Shown here: in pieces, positions 1-9,351 of the stretch
Position numbering within the stretch: position 1 is the first letter of the stretch
Layout: every line of letters starts with the position of its first letter
NCBI GenBank assembly: GCA_964369525.1
Contig: CAYJEW010000019.1
Location: 1-36,165, forward strand
Direction: 5' to 3'
Source: JAAYCI01 sp964369525
GTDB lineage: Bacteria; Bacillota; Clostridia; Oscillospirales; Ruminococcaceae
DNA length: 36,165 nt
Notes under the pieces: model-generated
What the model saw: only the letters and a program-made list of their open reading frames with translations
Database searches by the model: none
What the model was told of the DNA's origin: nothing
Program-made: the position numbers and the translations under genes

Positions 1-138
1 AATTATAAATAATCAAACGGAGTGCGGATTATTCATATTATAGTTATATAATTGCCCAAAAGACGATTATCTGCTTTGCCAATATCACAATATATGATAA
101 ACTGAACCTATATCCATAGCAGAAGGGGTGTATACTTT

Positions 139-1311
139 ATGGCAAAACGTTGCTTTTTAATTATTTTAGATAGTTTTGGAATTGGCCATGCGCCCGACGC
201 CGCAGCTTTTGGCGATGAGGGCAGCAACACATTGGCTGCCGTTTGCACAAGCCCCAAACTAAATGTGCCAAATCTGCAAAAGTTGGGGCTTTTTAACATA
301 GACACGGTGAATTACGGCGAACCCTGCGCAAACCCTCAAGGGGCATACGCCCGCCTTGTAGAGCAAAGCCTTGGAAAAGATACCACCATTGGCCACTGGG
401 AGATTGCAGGTATTAATACCATGCAGCCTATGCCGGTTTTTCCTGGTGGTTTTCCTAAGGATTTTATTCGCGAGTTTGAGCAAGCCTGCAAACGCCAAAC
501 ACTGTGCAACCAGCCTTACTCCGGCACAAAGGTTATCGCCGATTACGGCGAACAGCACATGAAAAGCGGCGCACTTATAGTGTACACAAGCGCCGACAGT
601 GTATTTCAAATTGCGGCGCACGAAGAGGTTGTACCACTTAGCGAGCTTTATCGCTACTGCGAAATTGCGCGCGAGCTTTTAACTGGTCCGCTTGCTGTTG
701 GGCGGGTAATTGCACGGCCGTTTGTTGGCACTAACGCAAAAGATTTTACCCGTACGCAAAACCGACACGACTATTCGCTAACCCCTCACAGCCCCACTGT
801 ACTTAACGCACTTGCAGACAATGGGCTGGATGTTATTGGTGTGGGTAAAATTTTTGATATATTTGCAGGCAGCGGCATTAGCAAAAAGATTACCAGCAAA
901 AATAATGCCGATGGAATAAAAGCTACGCTAAATCTACTTAACTCAAATTTTACAGGCCTTGCCTTTATAAACCTGGTAGACTTTGATATGCTCTACGGCC
1001 ACCGCAACGACATAGATGGGTACGCCACAGCACTAAGTGAATTCGACCTGCAGCTTGCCAACATCCTACCGCTTTTGCAGCCCACTGACCTGCTTCTCAT
1101 CGCTGCCGACCACGGCTGCGACCCCTCCACCACTTCCAGCGACCACAGCCGAGAATGTGTGCCGCTTTTGGTTGCGGGGGCATCTGTTGCCAAAGGGCTT
1201 AATCTTGGCACGCTTTGCGGCTTTGGCAGCATTGCAAACATAATTGCACGTCACTTTGCACTTGATGCAAAATATGACGGCGAAGATGTTTTTTCAAAAT
1301 TCCAAACATAG
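139..1311 (+). CDS. deoB: phosphopentomutase
   Basis: Interconverts ribose-1-phosphate or deoxyribose-1-phosphate with the 5-phosphates, linking nucleoside salvage to the pentose phosphate pathway; cytosolic, with Mn2+ at the active site. The 390-residue length fits the family. Visible motifs are the first metal-ligand motif DSFGIG (residues 11-16), the GKDTTIGHWE segment (79-88) whose Thr82 aligns with the phosphorylated Thr of characterised enzymes, and the C-terminal metal motifs DHGCDP and SDHSRE. The ATG start follows a GAAGGGG SD. It is the only gene here facing away from the large minus-strand block and is monocistronic as far as visible, ending in a terminator shared with ppk. No convincing sigma-A promoter could be chosen in the AT-rich 138 bases upstream. 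Identity is secure. Confidence 0.97.
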   Translation: MAKRCFLIILDSFGIGHAPDAAAFGDEGSNTLAAVCTSPKLNVPNLQKLGLFNIDTVNYGEPCANPQGAYARLVEQSLGKDTTIGHWEIAGINTMQPMPVFPGGFPKDFIREFEQACKRQTLCNQPYSGTKVIADYGEQHMKSGALIVYTSADSVFQIAAHEEVVPLSELYRYCEIARELLTGPLAVGRVIARPFVGTNAKDFTRTQNRHDYSLTPHSPTVLNALADNGLDVIGVGKIFDIFAGSGISKKITSKNNADGIKATLNLLNSNFTGLAFINLVDFDMLYGHRNDIDGYATALSEFDLQLANILPLLQPTDLLLIAADHGCDPSTTSSDHSRECVPLLVAGASVAKGLNLGTLCGFGSIANIIARHFALDAKYDGEDVFSKFQT

Positions 1312-1321
1312 CATTTATATT

Positions 1322-1361
1322 AAAAAAACACGCACGGCTATATAGCCTGTGCGTGTTTTTT
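1322..1361. terminator. bidirectional rho-independent terminator between deoB and ppk
   Basis: A 13-bp outer stem with A6 on the left and T6 on the right encloses a GGCTATATAGCC inner palindrome. It lies between the convergent deoB and ppk stops, so it can terminate both transcripts. Confidence 0.9.
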
Positions 1362-1393
1362 GATTTTTAAGCATTAGGATTCGTAGTTCTGCC

Positions 1394-3595
1394 TTATGAA
1401 CGATAGCGGTCAAACATCAGCCAAACCCTGCGTAGCAGGCGGCGGCTTTTAGAGACAGGAGGAAGCACCATCTCTGTGCGGGATTCGTCTACCAGCTGTG
1501 GTGGGCCGTCTTCACTGGTAAATGCCGCAAGCCTAGGCAGGCGGTTTTGTAGGTAGGTGTACATGGCCATCTGGCTATCTAGAGCAGATATTCCATCCTG
1601 CGGCTCTATCCAGTGGTACTGGCCATCCGGCTGCATTCGGCGGGCGTTTAGTGTGTCGGCCAGCTGTATCTCCAATATATCACGCAACGTTTGGCGAATA
1701 TTTTCGTCGTCGATGCGCACACCCACCTCTACACGGCGTTCGGTGTTACGGGTAAGAAAATCTCCCGATGCAATATACACACGCTGGCGCTCACCTGCGC
1801 CAAACGCAAAAATTCTGGAATGTTCTAAATAGCGCCCCACAATGCTGATAACTCGAATATTTTTACTGAGTTTTGGCAGGCCTGCCTGCAAACAGCATAT
1901 GCCACGCACAATCATGTCCACCTGAACTCCCGCGGCCGAAGCCTCGCTTAGCGCTTCTATCATCTGCTTGTCGGAAAGCGAGTTACACTTAATAATCACC
2001 CTGGCCTCGCCACCGTTTAGCAGGTGGCGCATCTCCTCGCGTATTTCTTTAATAAGCACCGATTTAAACTGTAATGGGGCTACTATAAGTTGGTTTACGC
2101 TTTGGGTTAAGCGCTCCATAGCAAGATTATTGAAAACGCTTGCTACCTCTTCGCCTATCTCGTGATTGGATGTAACATATGAAAGATCTGTATAAAGCTC
2201 GCTTGTTTTTTCGTTGTAATTGCCTGTGCCTATCTGCGAAATGTAGGAAAACCCTGCGCCATTACGGCGGGTAATTAGTGTGAGCTTTGAGTGCACCTTA
2301 TAGTCGGTAAAGCCATAAATCACAGTGCAACCGGCCTGCTCTAGCCTGCGCGACCAGTCGATGTTATTTTGTTCGTCAAAGCGTGCTCTAAGCTCTACTA
2401 CGGTTACAACCTCTTTGCCGTTTTCGGCGGCGGCTATCAGTGCTTCGATGACTTTAGAGTCACTCGCTACGCGGTAGAGGGTCATCTTTATTGATACAAC
2501 GTCTGGGTCGTGCGCAAGCTTATCCAGCATACGAATAAACGGGCGCATGCTTTGGTATGGGTAACAAAACAGCACGTCCCTTCGCTGCACCTCTTGAAGT
2601 AGGTCTTCATTTTCGGGTGTAATTACCGGGCGGGCGGGCGCATAAAAGAATTTTGGGTTATCTTTTTGTTCAAGCAATTTTATGATTGGCCTTAGGTACG
2701 AAAGGTCTAGCGGCGCTTTTTGCACCATGCACTGTGGCGACTGCAACTGCAGTTTTTCGGTTAGATAATCCACAATTTGCTGTGGTGCTTGGCGGTAAAA
2801 CTGTAAGCGAACCGGCGCAAGTTTACGGCGCTTTTTTAAAAGGCGGCTCATAACATCGCGATAGTCAATGTCGTAGTCAAACATACCCTCTTCCACATTA
2901 ATATCCGCGTTGCGGGTAACGCGAAAAAGGCACTTAGCCAGTACTTCTTCTTGGCCAAACGCAATCTCGCAAAATTGTAGCATTAGCTCTTCCACCAGTG
3001 CAAAAGCGGTGGCGCCCTCCTGCTTATCCATCACCTTTATTACGCGCTCGAACTGGGCGCTTACCGGTATTAGNNNNNNNNNNCCATTTTTGCGCTCGCG
3101 AATTATTGCACCCACATATATTTCCATGTTGCGCAAAAATGGAAACGGATGCCTATAGTCTACCACCTGCGGCGACAAAACCGGCAGTAGCTCTCGCTCA
3201 AAATACTTCTTCCAAAAACCCATGCGTAGTTTTTCGCTACCGTCTAAGCTTATTTTTTTTATGCCGCGCCGCTCTATACGCATGTGTAGTTTTTCAACAT
3301 TTTTGTCACACTGTTTTTGTTGTTCTGCCACCTTTGCGCTTATATCTTCAAGTTGCTTTATTGCGGCTTGCGCTTTCGCCTCTTTGTTTGGCCCTGCCAG
3401 CAGAACTTGGTCGTACAGCGAGCCCACGCGAATCATAAAAAACTCGTCGAGGTTACTGCCATATATGGCGGCAAAATTAAGCTGTTCGCCCAGCGGCACA
3501 TGCTTTGCACGCGAGCAGTCCAGCACTCTGCGGTTGAATTCCAGCCAGCTTAGCTCTCTATTAATAAACAGTTTGCTATCTTTATTTTGCGACAT
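1394..3595 (-). CDS. ppk1: polyphosphate kinase 1
   Basis: Transfers the terminal phosphate of ATP reversibly to long-chain polyphosphate. About 733 residues, the usual PPK1 size. The N-terminal domain starts FINRELSWLEFNRRVL; the two catalytic-core histidines are visible as VHSKLTLITRR (the phospho-accepting His) and YLEHSRIFAF. The ATG at 3595 is preferred over a start eight codons upstream because an AAGGGGGGAC SD precedes it at good spacing. Ten Ns at 3074-3083 interrupt the N-terminal half between IRERKN and LIPVSAQFERV; the frame is kept, and from memory of the family only a few residues should be missing. It is the last gene of the minus-strand run but has its own candidate promoter in the 105-bp gap after the ComEA-like gene. 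Confidence 0.95.
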   Translation of the reverse strand: MSQNKDSKLFINRELSWLEFNRRVLDCSRAKHVPLGEQLNFAAIYGSNLDEFFMIRVGSLYDQVLLAGPNKEAKAQAAIKQLEDISAKVAEQQKQCDKNVEKLHMRIERRGIKKISLDGSEKLRMGFWKKYFERELLPVLSPQVVDYRHPFPFLRNMEIYVGAIIRERKNXXXXLIPVSAQFERVIKVMDKQEGATAFALVEELMLQFCEIAFGQEEVLAKCLFRVTRNADINVEEGMFDYDIDYRDVMSRLLKKRRKLAPVRLQFYRQAPQQIVDYLTEKLQLQSPQCMVQKAPLDLSYLRPIIKLLEQKDNPKFFYAPARPVITPENEDLLQEVQRRDVLFCYPYQSMRPFIRMLDKLAHDPDVVSIKMTLYRVASDSKVIEALIAAAENGKEVVTVVELRARFDEQNNIDWSRRLEQAGCTVIYGFTDYKVHSKLTLITRRNGAGFSYISQIGTGNYNEKTSELYTDLSYVTSNHEIGEEVASVFNNLAMERLTQSVNQLIVAPLQFKSVLIKEIREEMRHLLNGGEARVIIKCNSLSDKQMIEALSEASAAGVQVDMIVRGICCLQAGLPKLSKNIRVISIVGRYLEHSRIFAFGAGERQRVYIASGDFLTRNTERRVEVGVRIDDENIRQTLRDILEIQLADTLNARRMQPDGQYHWIEPQDGISALDSQMAMYTYLQNRLPRLAAFTSEDGPPQLVDESRTEMVLPPVSKSRRLLRRVWLMFDRYRS
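3074..3083. other. assembly gap (10 N) inside ppk1
   Basis: Ten Ns. The reading frame is compatible across the gap and flanking protein segments align to consecutive parts of PPK1, so the real length is probably close to 10 or differs from it by a multiple of three. Confidence 0.95.
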
Positions 3596-3665
3596 ACAGG
3601 TCCCCCCCTTTTTGCGCATTTTAGCAAAACACTACTCTAATACGAGATTGTAGGCGTAGCCACAA

Positions 3666-3693
3666 ATTATATATTTATCAAATACTTTAGCAA
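3666..3693 (-). promoter_or_regulatory. candidate sigma-A promoter for ppk1
   Basis: On the minus strand, TTGCTA (3693-3688), a 16-nt spacer and a perfect TATAAT (3671-3666) sit about 70 nt upstream of the ppk1 ATG, in the gap after the ComEA-like gene. Confidence 0.6.
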
Positions 3694-3700
3694 AGTCGAG

Positions 3701-4090
3701 CTAAAACATTATCATGTCCTGCATATCTTCAAGTGTTTGCGGCCCTATGCCATGCACGTTCATTAGGTCTTCCGGCTGAGAAAAGCGCCCATGCAGATTA
3801 CGATAGTCGATAATAGCCTGCGCTCGCACCTCGCCTATACCAGGCAGTAGCATAAGTTCTTCAATTTCTGCTGTGTTTACATTTATTAGGTCGTATTCGC
3901 TTTGCAAAAATGGCTGTTCTGCCTGCTGCGCAGATGCTTGGCCATATAGCGGAGGATACCACAAAAATGCCGCCAAAAGGATAATAACTGCGCTAAATGC
4001 ACCAAAAGCCACCGCCAACTGCCAATCTTTTAAGCGTTTGGCCGCCGCGGGGCTAGTGGGTAGTTTATTCAGGTTTTCGCTGTTATCCAT
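3701..4090 (-). CDS. ComEA-like helix-hairpin-helix protein, membrane anchored
   Basis: A 129-residue protein with a short cytoplasmic N-terminus, one membrane segment (about 25-45), a linker, and two tandem helix-hairpin-helix motifs in the last 60 residues (LLPGIGEVRA at about 81-90, VHGIGPQTL at about 112-120). The pattern VNTAEIEELMLLPGIG is typical of the ComEA C-terminal DNA-binding domain. Classical ComEA binds double-stranded DNA outside the membrane during uptake, but the full Bacillus protein also carries an SLBB domain that this short version lacks, and no comEC lies nearby. A competence role is therefore only possible. It overlaps the end of the HAD gene by 8 nt, implying translational coupling. 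Confidence 0.85.
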   Translation of the reverse strand: MDNSENLNKLPTSPAAAKRLKDWQLAVAFGAFSAVIILLAAFLWYPPLYGQASAQQAEQPFLQSEYDLINVNTAEIEELMLLPGIGEVRAQAIIDYRNLHGRFSQPEDLMNVHGIGPQTLEDMQDMIMF

Positions 4091-4895
4091 ATAGATTTAT
4101 CAGTTTATATAAATACTGCCCAACACCGCAGCTGTCGTTGTCTGCGGTAACTTCATCGGCTATATCCTTTATCTGTTTTGGTGCGTTGCGCATGGCCACT
4201 GCATGGCCTGCCTTTTGCATCATATCTATATCGTTATAATAATCGCCTATTACATGTACATTTTTTTGTGCTATTCCAAGCATTTCGCAAAGGCTAGACA
4301 TTGCAGTGCCTTTAGATACACCCTTTGGCATCATTTCAAGGTAGGTGAGGTTTGTGGCCACAAAATACACCCCAGGGTATGTACGGCTTTTGGCAAATTC
4401 CTGCACCTCTTCCAAAAGCTCTTGCGGTGCCGCAAACAGCACCTTGTTCCACTCTTTTGGTAGCTCTTCTTGAGGGCGTATAAAATAGCTCATCTTTTCG
4501 TCAGAAATAAGAGTTTGCAGCTCGAGCGAGCTTGCCAGCATGTACAGCCGCATATCGCCACTCATTACCATAATGCCCAGCGACGGAAACGCATTTTTTA
4601 TATCTCTCAACGCTTGGCGTGCGCCAAGGTGGGGCAGAATGCTACTTTGGGCGGGCTTGCCGTTTTGGAAATCGTATATGACACAGCCGCCACAGGTGAT
4701 GGCAGGAGCCAGTAGCGGTGTGAGCTGAGGGTACATCTCTACAGAGCTTAGCGTGCGCCCTGTGCCAACCGTGAAGTTGCCGCCAAGCATTTTAAAAAGG
4801 CTAATTGTGTCAAGATCGCCCTGGGCTATTGTTTTGTTAGAGGTTAGCAACGTGCCGTCTAGGTCAGCTATTACCAGCATATCTTTTAGCGACAT
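4083..4895 (-). CDS. Cof-type HAD-superfamily hydrolase
   Basis: Predicted cytosolic phosphatase of the Cof/YidA subfamily (HAD with a C2 cap); substrate unknown, usually sugar phosphates or flavin nucleotides in this group. Motif I is DLDGTL near the N-terminus (nucleophile Asp and acid/base Asp), motif III includes the KGTAMSSLCEMLGI lysine, and motif IV is GDYYNDIDM. About 270 residues is normal. Two starts are possible: GTG at 4904, overlapping the rluD stop as GTGA, or ATG at 4895. I chose ATG because GGGGAGG lies 10 nt before it and only 1 nt before the GTG. It sits between rluD and the ComEA-like gene in the operon-like run. Confidence 0.9.
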   Translation of the reverse strand: MSLKDMLVIADLDGTLLTSNKTIAQGDLDTISLFKMLGGNFTVGTGRTLSSVEMYPQLTPLLAPAITCGGCVIYDFQNGKPAQSSILPHLGARQALRDIKNAFPSLGIMVMSGDMRLYMLASSLELQTLISDEKMSYFIRPQEELPKEWNKVLFAAPQELLEEVQEFAKSRTYPGVYFVATNLTYLEMMPKGVSKGTAMSSLCEMLGIAQKNVHVIGDYYNDIDMMQKAGHAVAMRNAPKQIKDIADEVTADNDSCGVGQYLYKLINLYG

Positions 4896-4900
4896 AGCCC

Positions 4901-5830
4901 TCACGCCTCCCCTTCACTAATATTTCTTAGCTTTTGTATGAACTGTGCAAAATACTCGGGCAGAGGGCTATGAAACAGTATTTCCTCCTGCGTTTTTGGG
5001 TGCACAAACCCCAGCGTACCTGCGTGCAAGCATTGGCCTTGCAGCTGACGAATCACCTTTTTAGGCCCATACACGGCATCGCCTGCAAGCGGATAGCCCA
5101 GCTGCGCCATATGTACTCTTATTTGGTGGGTACGTCCGGTTTGCAGTTTTAGCTCAAGGTAAGAAAAGCCGTTGTAATGTTCCAGCACGGTGTAGTGTGT
5201 AATGGCCGATTTTGCACCTTTTTCGCCAACTGCCATCTTTTTACGATCTTTACTACTACGCCCAATAGGGGCGTCTATCACACCTTGCAACTGCTTAACA
5301 CGTCCATACACAACCGCACTGTAAATTCGCTGAGTGCTGTGCTCTGCAAATTGCCGTGCTAAAAAATTATGTGTTTTATCGTTTTTTGCAACCACCAGCA
5401 GGCCGCTTGTATCTTTATCGATACGGTGCACAATGCCCGGGCGAAGCTCGCCGCCTATGCCCGAAAGCGAGCCTTTGCAGTGGTGCATCAATGCGTTAAC
5501 AAGCGTGCCACCGTAGTTGCCTGCGGCGGGGTGCACCACCATGCCTTTAGGCTTATTTACCACTAACAGGTCGGCATCTTCGTATGCAATATCAAGGGGT
5601 ATATCCTGAACTATCAGCTCTATTTCACGCGGGGGCGGTATGCTTATTACAAGCCGCTCGCCGCTTGTAAGCTTATGGCTTTTAGCAGGCTTGCGACCGT
5701 TTACCATCACGTTGCCTTCAGCTATTAGTTGCTGTGCTAAATTTCTTGATACTTCGCACTGTTTGGACAAAAATGCATCCAGCCGTGTGCCTGCATCCTG
5801 TTCTAAAACTATGCACTCAACTCTTGTCAT
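4901..5830 (-). CDS. rluD: RluD-type 23S rRNA pseudouridine synthase (RluA family)
   Basis: Isomerises uridine to pseudouridine, probably in 23S rRNA helix 69 by analogy with RluD; position matches B. subtilis ylyB. An N-terminal S4 RNA-binding domain (TRLDAFLSK to LVISIP) is followed by the catalytic domain with VNKPKGMVVHP and HRIDKDTSG, whose Asp is the catalytic residue, and GRTHQIRVHMA near the C-terminus. The start is uncertain: ATG at 5830 gives 309 residues beginning MTRVECIVLE, which fits the family; ATGs at 5845 and 5878 are also in frame but lie deeper inside lspA. The 5830 start overlaps lspA by 14 nt with no clear SD, suggesting coupling to lspA translation. Exact rRNA target is inferred. 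Confidence 0.92.
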   Translation of the reverse strand: MTRVECIVLEQDAGTRLDAFLSKQCEVSRNLAQQLIAEGNVMVNGRKPAKSHKLTSGERLVISIPPPREIELIVQDIPLDIAYEDADLLVVNKPKGMVVHPAAGNYGGTLVNALMHHCKGSLSGIGGELRPGIVHRIDKDTSGLLVVAKNDKTHNFLARQFAEHSTQRIYSAVVYGRVKQLQGVIDAPIGRSSKDRKKMAVGEKGAKSAITHYTVLEHYNGFSYLELKLQTGRTHQIRVHMAQLGYPLAGDAVYGPKKVIRQLQGQCLHAGTLGFVHPKTQEEILFHSPLPEYFAQFIQKLRNISEGEA

Positions 5831-6398
5831 CTTGTTTTGGCGCATCTTCTGGCATGGCTTTTGGGGTGGTGTTTTCATCGGCGGTTTGCGGTTTAGCTTC
5901 TAGGGGCTGGGATTCCCGCTCTTTGGATTCCTGATCTTTCTTCTCGCGCGAGCGCTGTAGCTCTATGCGTATTTCGGCAAAAACAAGCACAGCAAAACCT
6001 ACGGTAACCAGCATATCGGCAAAATTAAACACCGCAAAATTCATAAACTGAAGGTTTATATAGTCTATTACATAGCCGTTTGCAATACGGTCTATCAGGT
6101 TGCCTACGCCGCCTGAAAACATCATAATTACTGCTATGTTCTCAAGCCTATCGCTTAACCGCCGAGACAGTAAAACATACGCCGCCACAATTAGTGCCGC
6201 CGCAGTTACCACAATTAAAAATGTCTGCCTGCCTGTAAAAAGGCTAAATGCCGCACCTGTGTTTTCGATATAATATAGCTCTACAATTCCCGGAATTAGA
6301 GGTGCTGACACCACCGGCATTAGATACTGCACAACAAAATATTTTATCAGCTGGTCTATCCCTATAAGTATGGCGCATATTAAAATTGTTGCCAGCAC
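5817..6398 (-). CDS. lspA: lipoprotein signal peptidase (signal peptidase II)
   Basis: Membrane aspartyl protease that removes signal peptides from diacylglyceryl-modified prolipoproteins. Four membrane segments are evident, with the family motifs D15, ENTGAAFS (45-52), GGVGNLIDR (96-104), YVIDYI (catalytic Asp112) and FNFADM (catalytic Asp128). At 193 residues it is longer than the usual 150-165; the excess is a charged, hydrophilic tail (about 148-193) rich in Lys, Glu, Gln, Ser and Pro after the last membrane helix. It lies between ileS and rluD as in B. subtilis, 63 nt after ileS, and its end overlaps rluD. The function call is secure; the tail's role is unknown. Confidence 0.96.
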   Translation of the reverse strand: MLATILICAILIGIDQLIKYFVVQYLMPVVSAPLIPGIVELYYIENTGAAFSLFTGRQTFLIVVTAAALIVAAYVLLSRRLSDRLENIAVIMMFSGGVGNLIDRIANGYVIDYINLQFMNFAVFNFADMLVTVGFAVLVFAEIRIELQRSREKKDQESKERESQPLEAKPQTADENTTPKAMPEDAPKQDDKS

Positions 6399-6461
6399 AA
6401 TATATTTCCTTCCTTAATACGGCAGCAGGCTGTAAATAAATTACGCCTGCTCCGTGTTTTA

Positions 6462-9323
6462 CTATTGTATTTCGTGAAGTATTGCAGCGCATCGGCCACA
6501 CACAGTGGGGTACTTAGCATCTGAACCAACGTCGGTGTGGTACTGCCAGCATCGCTCGCACTTTTGGCCATCGGCAAAACGCACCTCAACTTGAAGCCCT
6601 TCTACCTCGCCCTGTGCTCCCGCGCTGCCCTGCTGTACAACCACCTGCGACACAATAAAAATATCGGGTAGCTCTGCTTGTACCGACGAAACAAACCCAA
6701 ACAGCTCATCGCTACAATTTAGCACAACCGAGGCTTCCAAGGAAGAGCCTATCTGCTTTTCGGCGCGTGCGGTTTCCAGCACTTTTTTCACGTCTTGCGT
6801 AATTGCAATAATTTTATCCCATTTTTCTTTTTCTTCGTCAGACAATTTGTAGCGGCCTGCCGCGGGAATGTCGTGTAGCACTGCATACTGCTGCTTGCCA
6901 TCAAAGGCGGGAATATGGCTCCACACCTCTTGCGAGGTATAGGCTAAAATGGGTGTAATAATCTGAGTAATTGCCACTAGTATGCGGAAGATTACCGTTT
7001 GTGCCGCACGGCGTTGGACGCCATTTTTAGGTGTAACATACAGGCGGTCTTTTAAAATATCCAGGTAGAAGTTGGACATGGAAACAACGCAGAAGCGATG
7101 CAGGTTGTGGTACACCTTGTGGAAATCGAAGTTGCTATACGATTCATGCGCAAGCGCTACAAGTGCGTCCAGCTCGGCAAGCGCCCAGCGGTCGAGCGAG
7201 GTAAACTCGCTGTCGGCCACGCTATCGGTATCGGGCGAAAAATCGCTGATGTTGCCGAGGATAAAGCGCGCTGTATTGCGTATTTTGCGGTACGCTTCCG
7301 AAAGCTGTTTTAGAATATCTTTGCTTATGCGTATATCCACCTGGTAGTCGGAGGCAGCTACCCAAAGGCGAATAATATCTGCGCCGTAATCGCGCACAAT
7401 CTCTTCGGGGGCAATGCCGTTGCCAAGGCTTTTGGACATCTTGCGCCCCTCGCCATCTACCACCCATCCACAGCTTACAACGCCCTTATATGGTGCGGCG
7501 CCACGGGTGGCAACGCCTGTTAGTAGCGACGACTGGAACCAGCCACGATATTGGTCGCCGCCTTCAAGGTAAAGGTCGGCAGGCCAGTTATGGTTTGGCC
7601 ATTGACTACTTTTGCCCAACACTGTTTCGTGGGTTGTGCCGGAGTCAAACCAAACATCCATAGTGTCGGTTTCTTTGGTGAAATGAGTACCGCCGCAATG
7701 CGGGCAGGCAAAACCATCAGGCAAAATTTGCTCGGCGCTATACTTAAACCAAGCGTTTGAGCCCTCTTTTGCAAACAAGGCTTTAACTGCGTCGATTGAT
7801 GTATCGTTTATAACATAATCGCCGCAGTCGTCGCAGTAAAACACGGGAATAGGCACGCCCCACAGCCGCTGGCGAGATATGCACCAGTCAGCCCTGTCGC
7901 GCACCATGCCCATCATGCGCTCTTTGCCCCATTCGGGTATCCATTTTACCGAGTCTACAGCTTTATATGTGTCTTCACGGAAATCTTCTACCGAGCAGAA
8001 CCACTGCTTGGTAGCACGGAATATAATAGGTGTGCCACAGCGCCAGCAGTGCGGGTAGGAGTGGTCAATCTTAACACTGCCCACAATATGCCCTGTTTGC
8101 GTTAGGTATTCTTCGATAATGGGAGGTGCTTTAAATACCGAAAGGCCCTCAAATCGGCCTGCTTCTTCGGTTAAAATGCCGTCGTCGTTAACTGGCACTA
8201 TAATTGGCAGCTGAGGATATTTTTTGCAAACCTCATAGTCTTCCACGCCGTGGCCAGGGGCAGTGTGTACACAGCCTGTGCCGCTTTCCAGCGTAACGTG
8301 GTCGCCGGTAATAACAAGCGATGTGCGCTCTAGGTAGCAGTGTTGGGTTTCGATAAGCTCAAGGTCACTGCCGCTAAACTCGGCTTCTACAGTGTAGTCT
8401 TCAATGCCGCATGCTTCCATAGCATCTTTAAGCAGCTCTTTTGCCACAATGTAATACCTGTCTTGTGCCTTTGCCGCCACATATGTAAAGCTAGGGCCAA
8501 GGCATATAGCCACATTACCAGGCAGCGTCCATGCGGTGGTTGTCCATATAACAAACCATGCTTTATCGGCAGGAATGCCTGCTTTTTCAAAAACACCGTT
8601 GTCTTTTACTGTTTGGAAAGCCACATAGATGGAGTTGTTTGATTCGTTTTCGTACTCTATCTCTGCTTCGGCAAGGGCTGTGCGGTCTACAGGACACCAG
8701 TAAACCGGCTTTAAGCCTTTATAGATATAGCCTTTCTTTGCCATCTCGCCAAAAACGCCTATCTGGTTTGCTTCAAAACCCGGCGCCAGTGTGAGGTACG
8801 GGTTTTGCCAGTCGCCCAAAACGCCCAGCCGCTCAAACTGATTAAGCTGTACATCAACAAAGCTAAGCGCAAAATCGTGGCAGATTTCGCGTAGCTCGTA
8901 GTCGGTAACGCCGTAGCTGGTTTGCTTACCAATACCTGCCGGCTTTGGGGTACCATCCTGGCTTTTTTTGGCTTTTTTCTGTTGTTTTTTAATTTTTTCC
9001 AGCGCACGCCGCTCTATTGGCAGGCCGTGGGTATCCCACCCAGGAACAAACGGTGCTTTAAAGCCCGACATGTTTTTGTAGCGCACAATAATATCCTTAA
9101 GCACCTTGTTTAGCGCTGTGCCTAAATGGATATCTGCATTGGCATACGGGGGGCCATCGTGCAAAAGGTACAAAGGCTTGCCTTCGTTTGCCTCCAGCAT
9201 TTTATTGTACAAATCATTCTGCTGCCATTCTTCCAGCATAGCGGGCTCTTTTTTGGGTAGGCCGGCACGCATGTCAAAATCGGTTTTCAGCAAATTTAGT
9301 GTATGGTTATAGTTGTCGGGCAC
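6462..9323 (-). CDS. ileS: isoleucyl-tRNA synthetase
   Basis: Class I aminoacyl-tRNA synthetase charging tRNA-Ile. 953 residues. Motifs: GPPYANADIHLGTA (57-70, the HIGH signature), the CP1 editing domain with WTTTAWTLP (260-268) and TAPGHG (354-359), KMSKS at 628-632, and a C-terminal zinc-binding segment CERCWQY...CGRCAAIL. A Lys/Gln-rich stretch at about 110-130 looks like a small insertion. The start is GTG at 9323 with AAGGAG nine nt upstream; a nearby ATG is out of frame. Only 28 nt separate it from divIVA, so there is no room for a T-box leader; expression must come from upstream promoters. Confidence 0.97.
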   Translation of the reverse strand: MPDNYNHTLNLLKTDFDMRAGLPKKEPAMLEEWQQNDLYNKMLEANEGKPLYLLHDGPPYANADIHLGTALNKVLKDIIVRYKNMSGFKAPFVPGWDTHGLPIERRALEKIKKQQKKAKKSQDGTPKPAGIGKQTSYGVTDYELREICHDFALSFVDVQLNQFERLGVLGDWQNPYLTLAPGFEANQIGVFGEMAKKGYIYKGLKPVYWCPVDRTALAEAEIEYENESNNSIYVAFQTVKDNGVFEKAGIPADKAWFVIWTTTAWTLPGNVAICLGPSFTYVAAKAQDRYYIVAKELLKDAMEACGIEDYTVEAEFSGSDLELIETQHCYLERTSLVITGDHVTLESGTGCVHTAPGHGVEDYEVCKKYPQLPIIVPVNDDGILTEEAGRFEGLSVFKAPPIIEEYLTQTGHIVGSVKIDHSYPHCWRCGTPIIFRATKQWFCSVEDFREDTYKAVDSVKWIPEWGKERMMGMVRDRADWCISRQRLWGVPIPVFYCDDCGDYVINDTSIDAVKALFAKEGSNAWFKYSAEQILPDGFACPHCGGTHFTKETDTMDVWFDSGTTHETVLGKSSQWPNHNWPADLYLEGGDQYRGWFQSSLLTGVATRGAAPYKGVVSCGWVVDGEGRKMSKSLGNGIAPEEIVRDYGADIIRLWVAASDYQVDIRISKDILKQLSEAYRKIRNTARFILGNISDFSPDTDSVADSEFTSLDRWALAELDALVALAHESYSNFDFHKVYHNLHRFCVVSMSNFYLDILKDRLYVTPKNGVQRRAAQTVIFRILVAITQIITPILAYTSQEVWSHIPAFDGKQQYAVLHDIPAAGRYKLSDEEKEKWDKIIAITQDVKKVLETARAEKQIGSSLEASVVLNCSDELFGFVSSVQAELPDIFIVSQVVVQQGSAGAQGEVEGLQVEVRFADGQKCERCWQYHTDVGSDAKYPTVCGRCAAILHEIQ

Positions 9324-9351
9324 TTTTCATCTCTCCTTGAGCAAATGTGTC

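Noticed and set aside
1..138. A deoB promoter in the AT-rich upstream bases (TATAAT at 47-52, TTGCCA at 76-81)
   Set aside because: No pair of hexamers has acceptable spacing, so no promoter is claimed.
9324..9351. Possible T-box leader before ileS
   Set aside because: Only 28 nt separate divIVA and ileS, far too short for a T-box.
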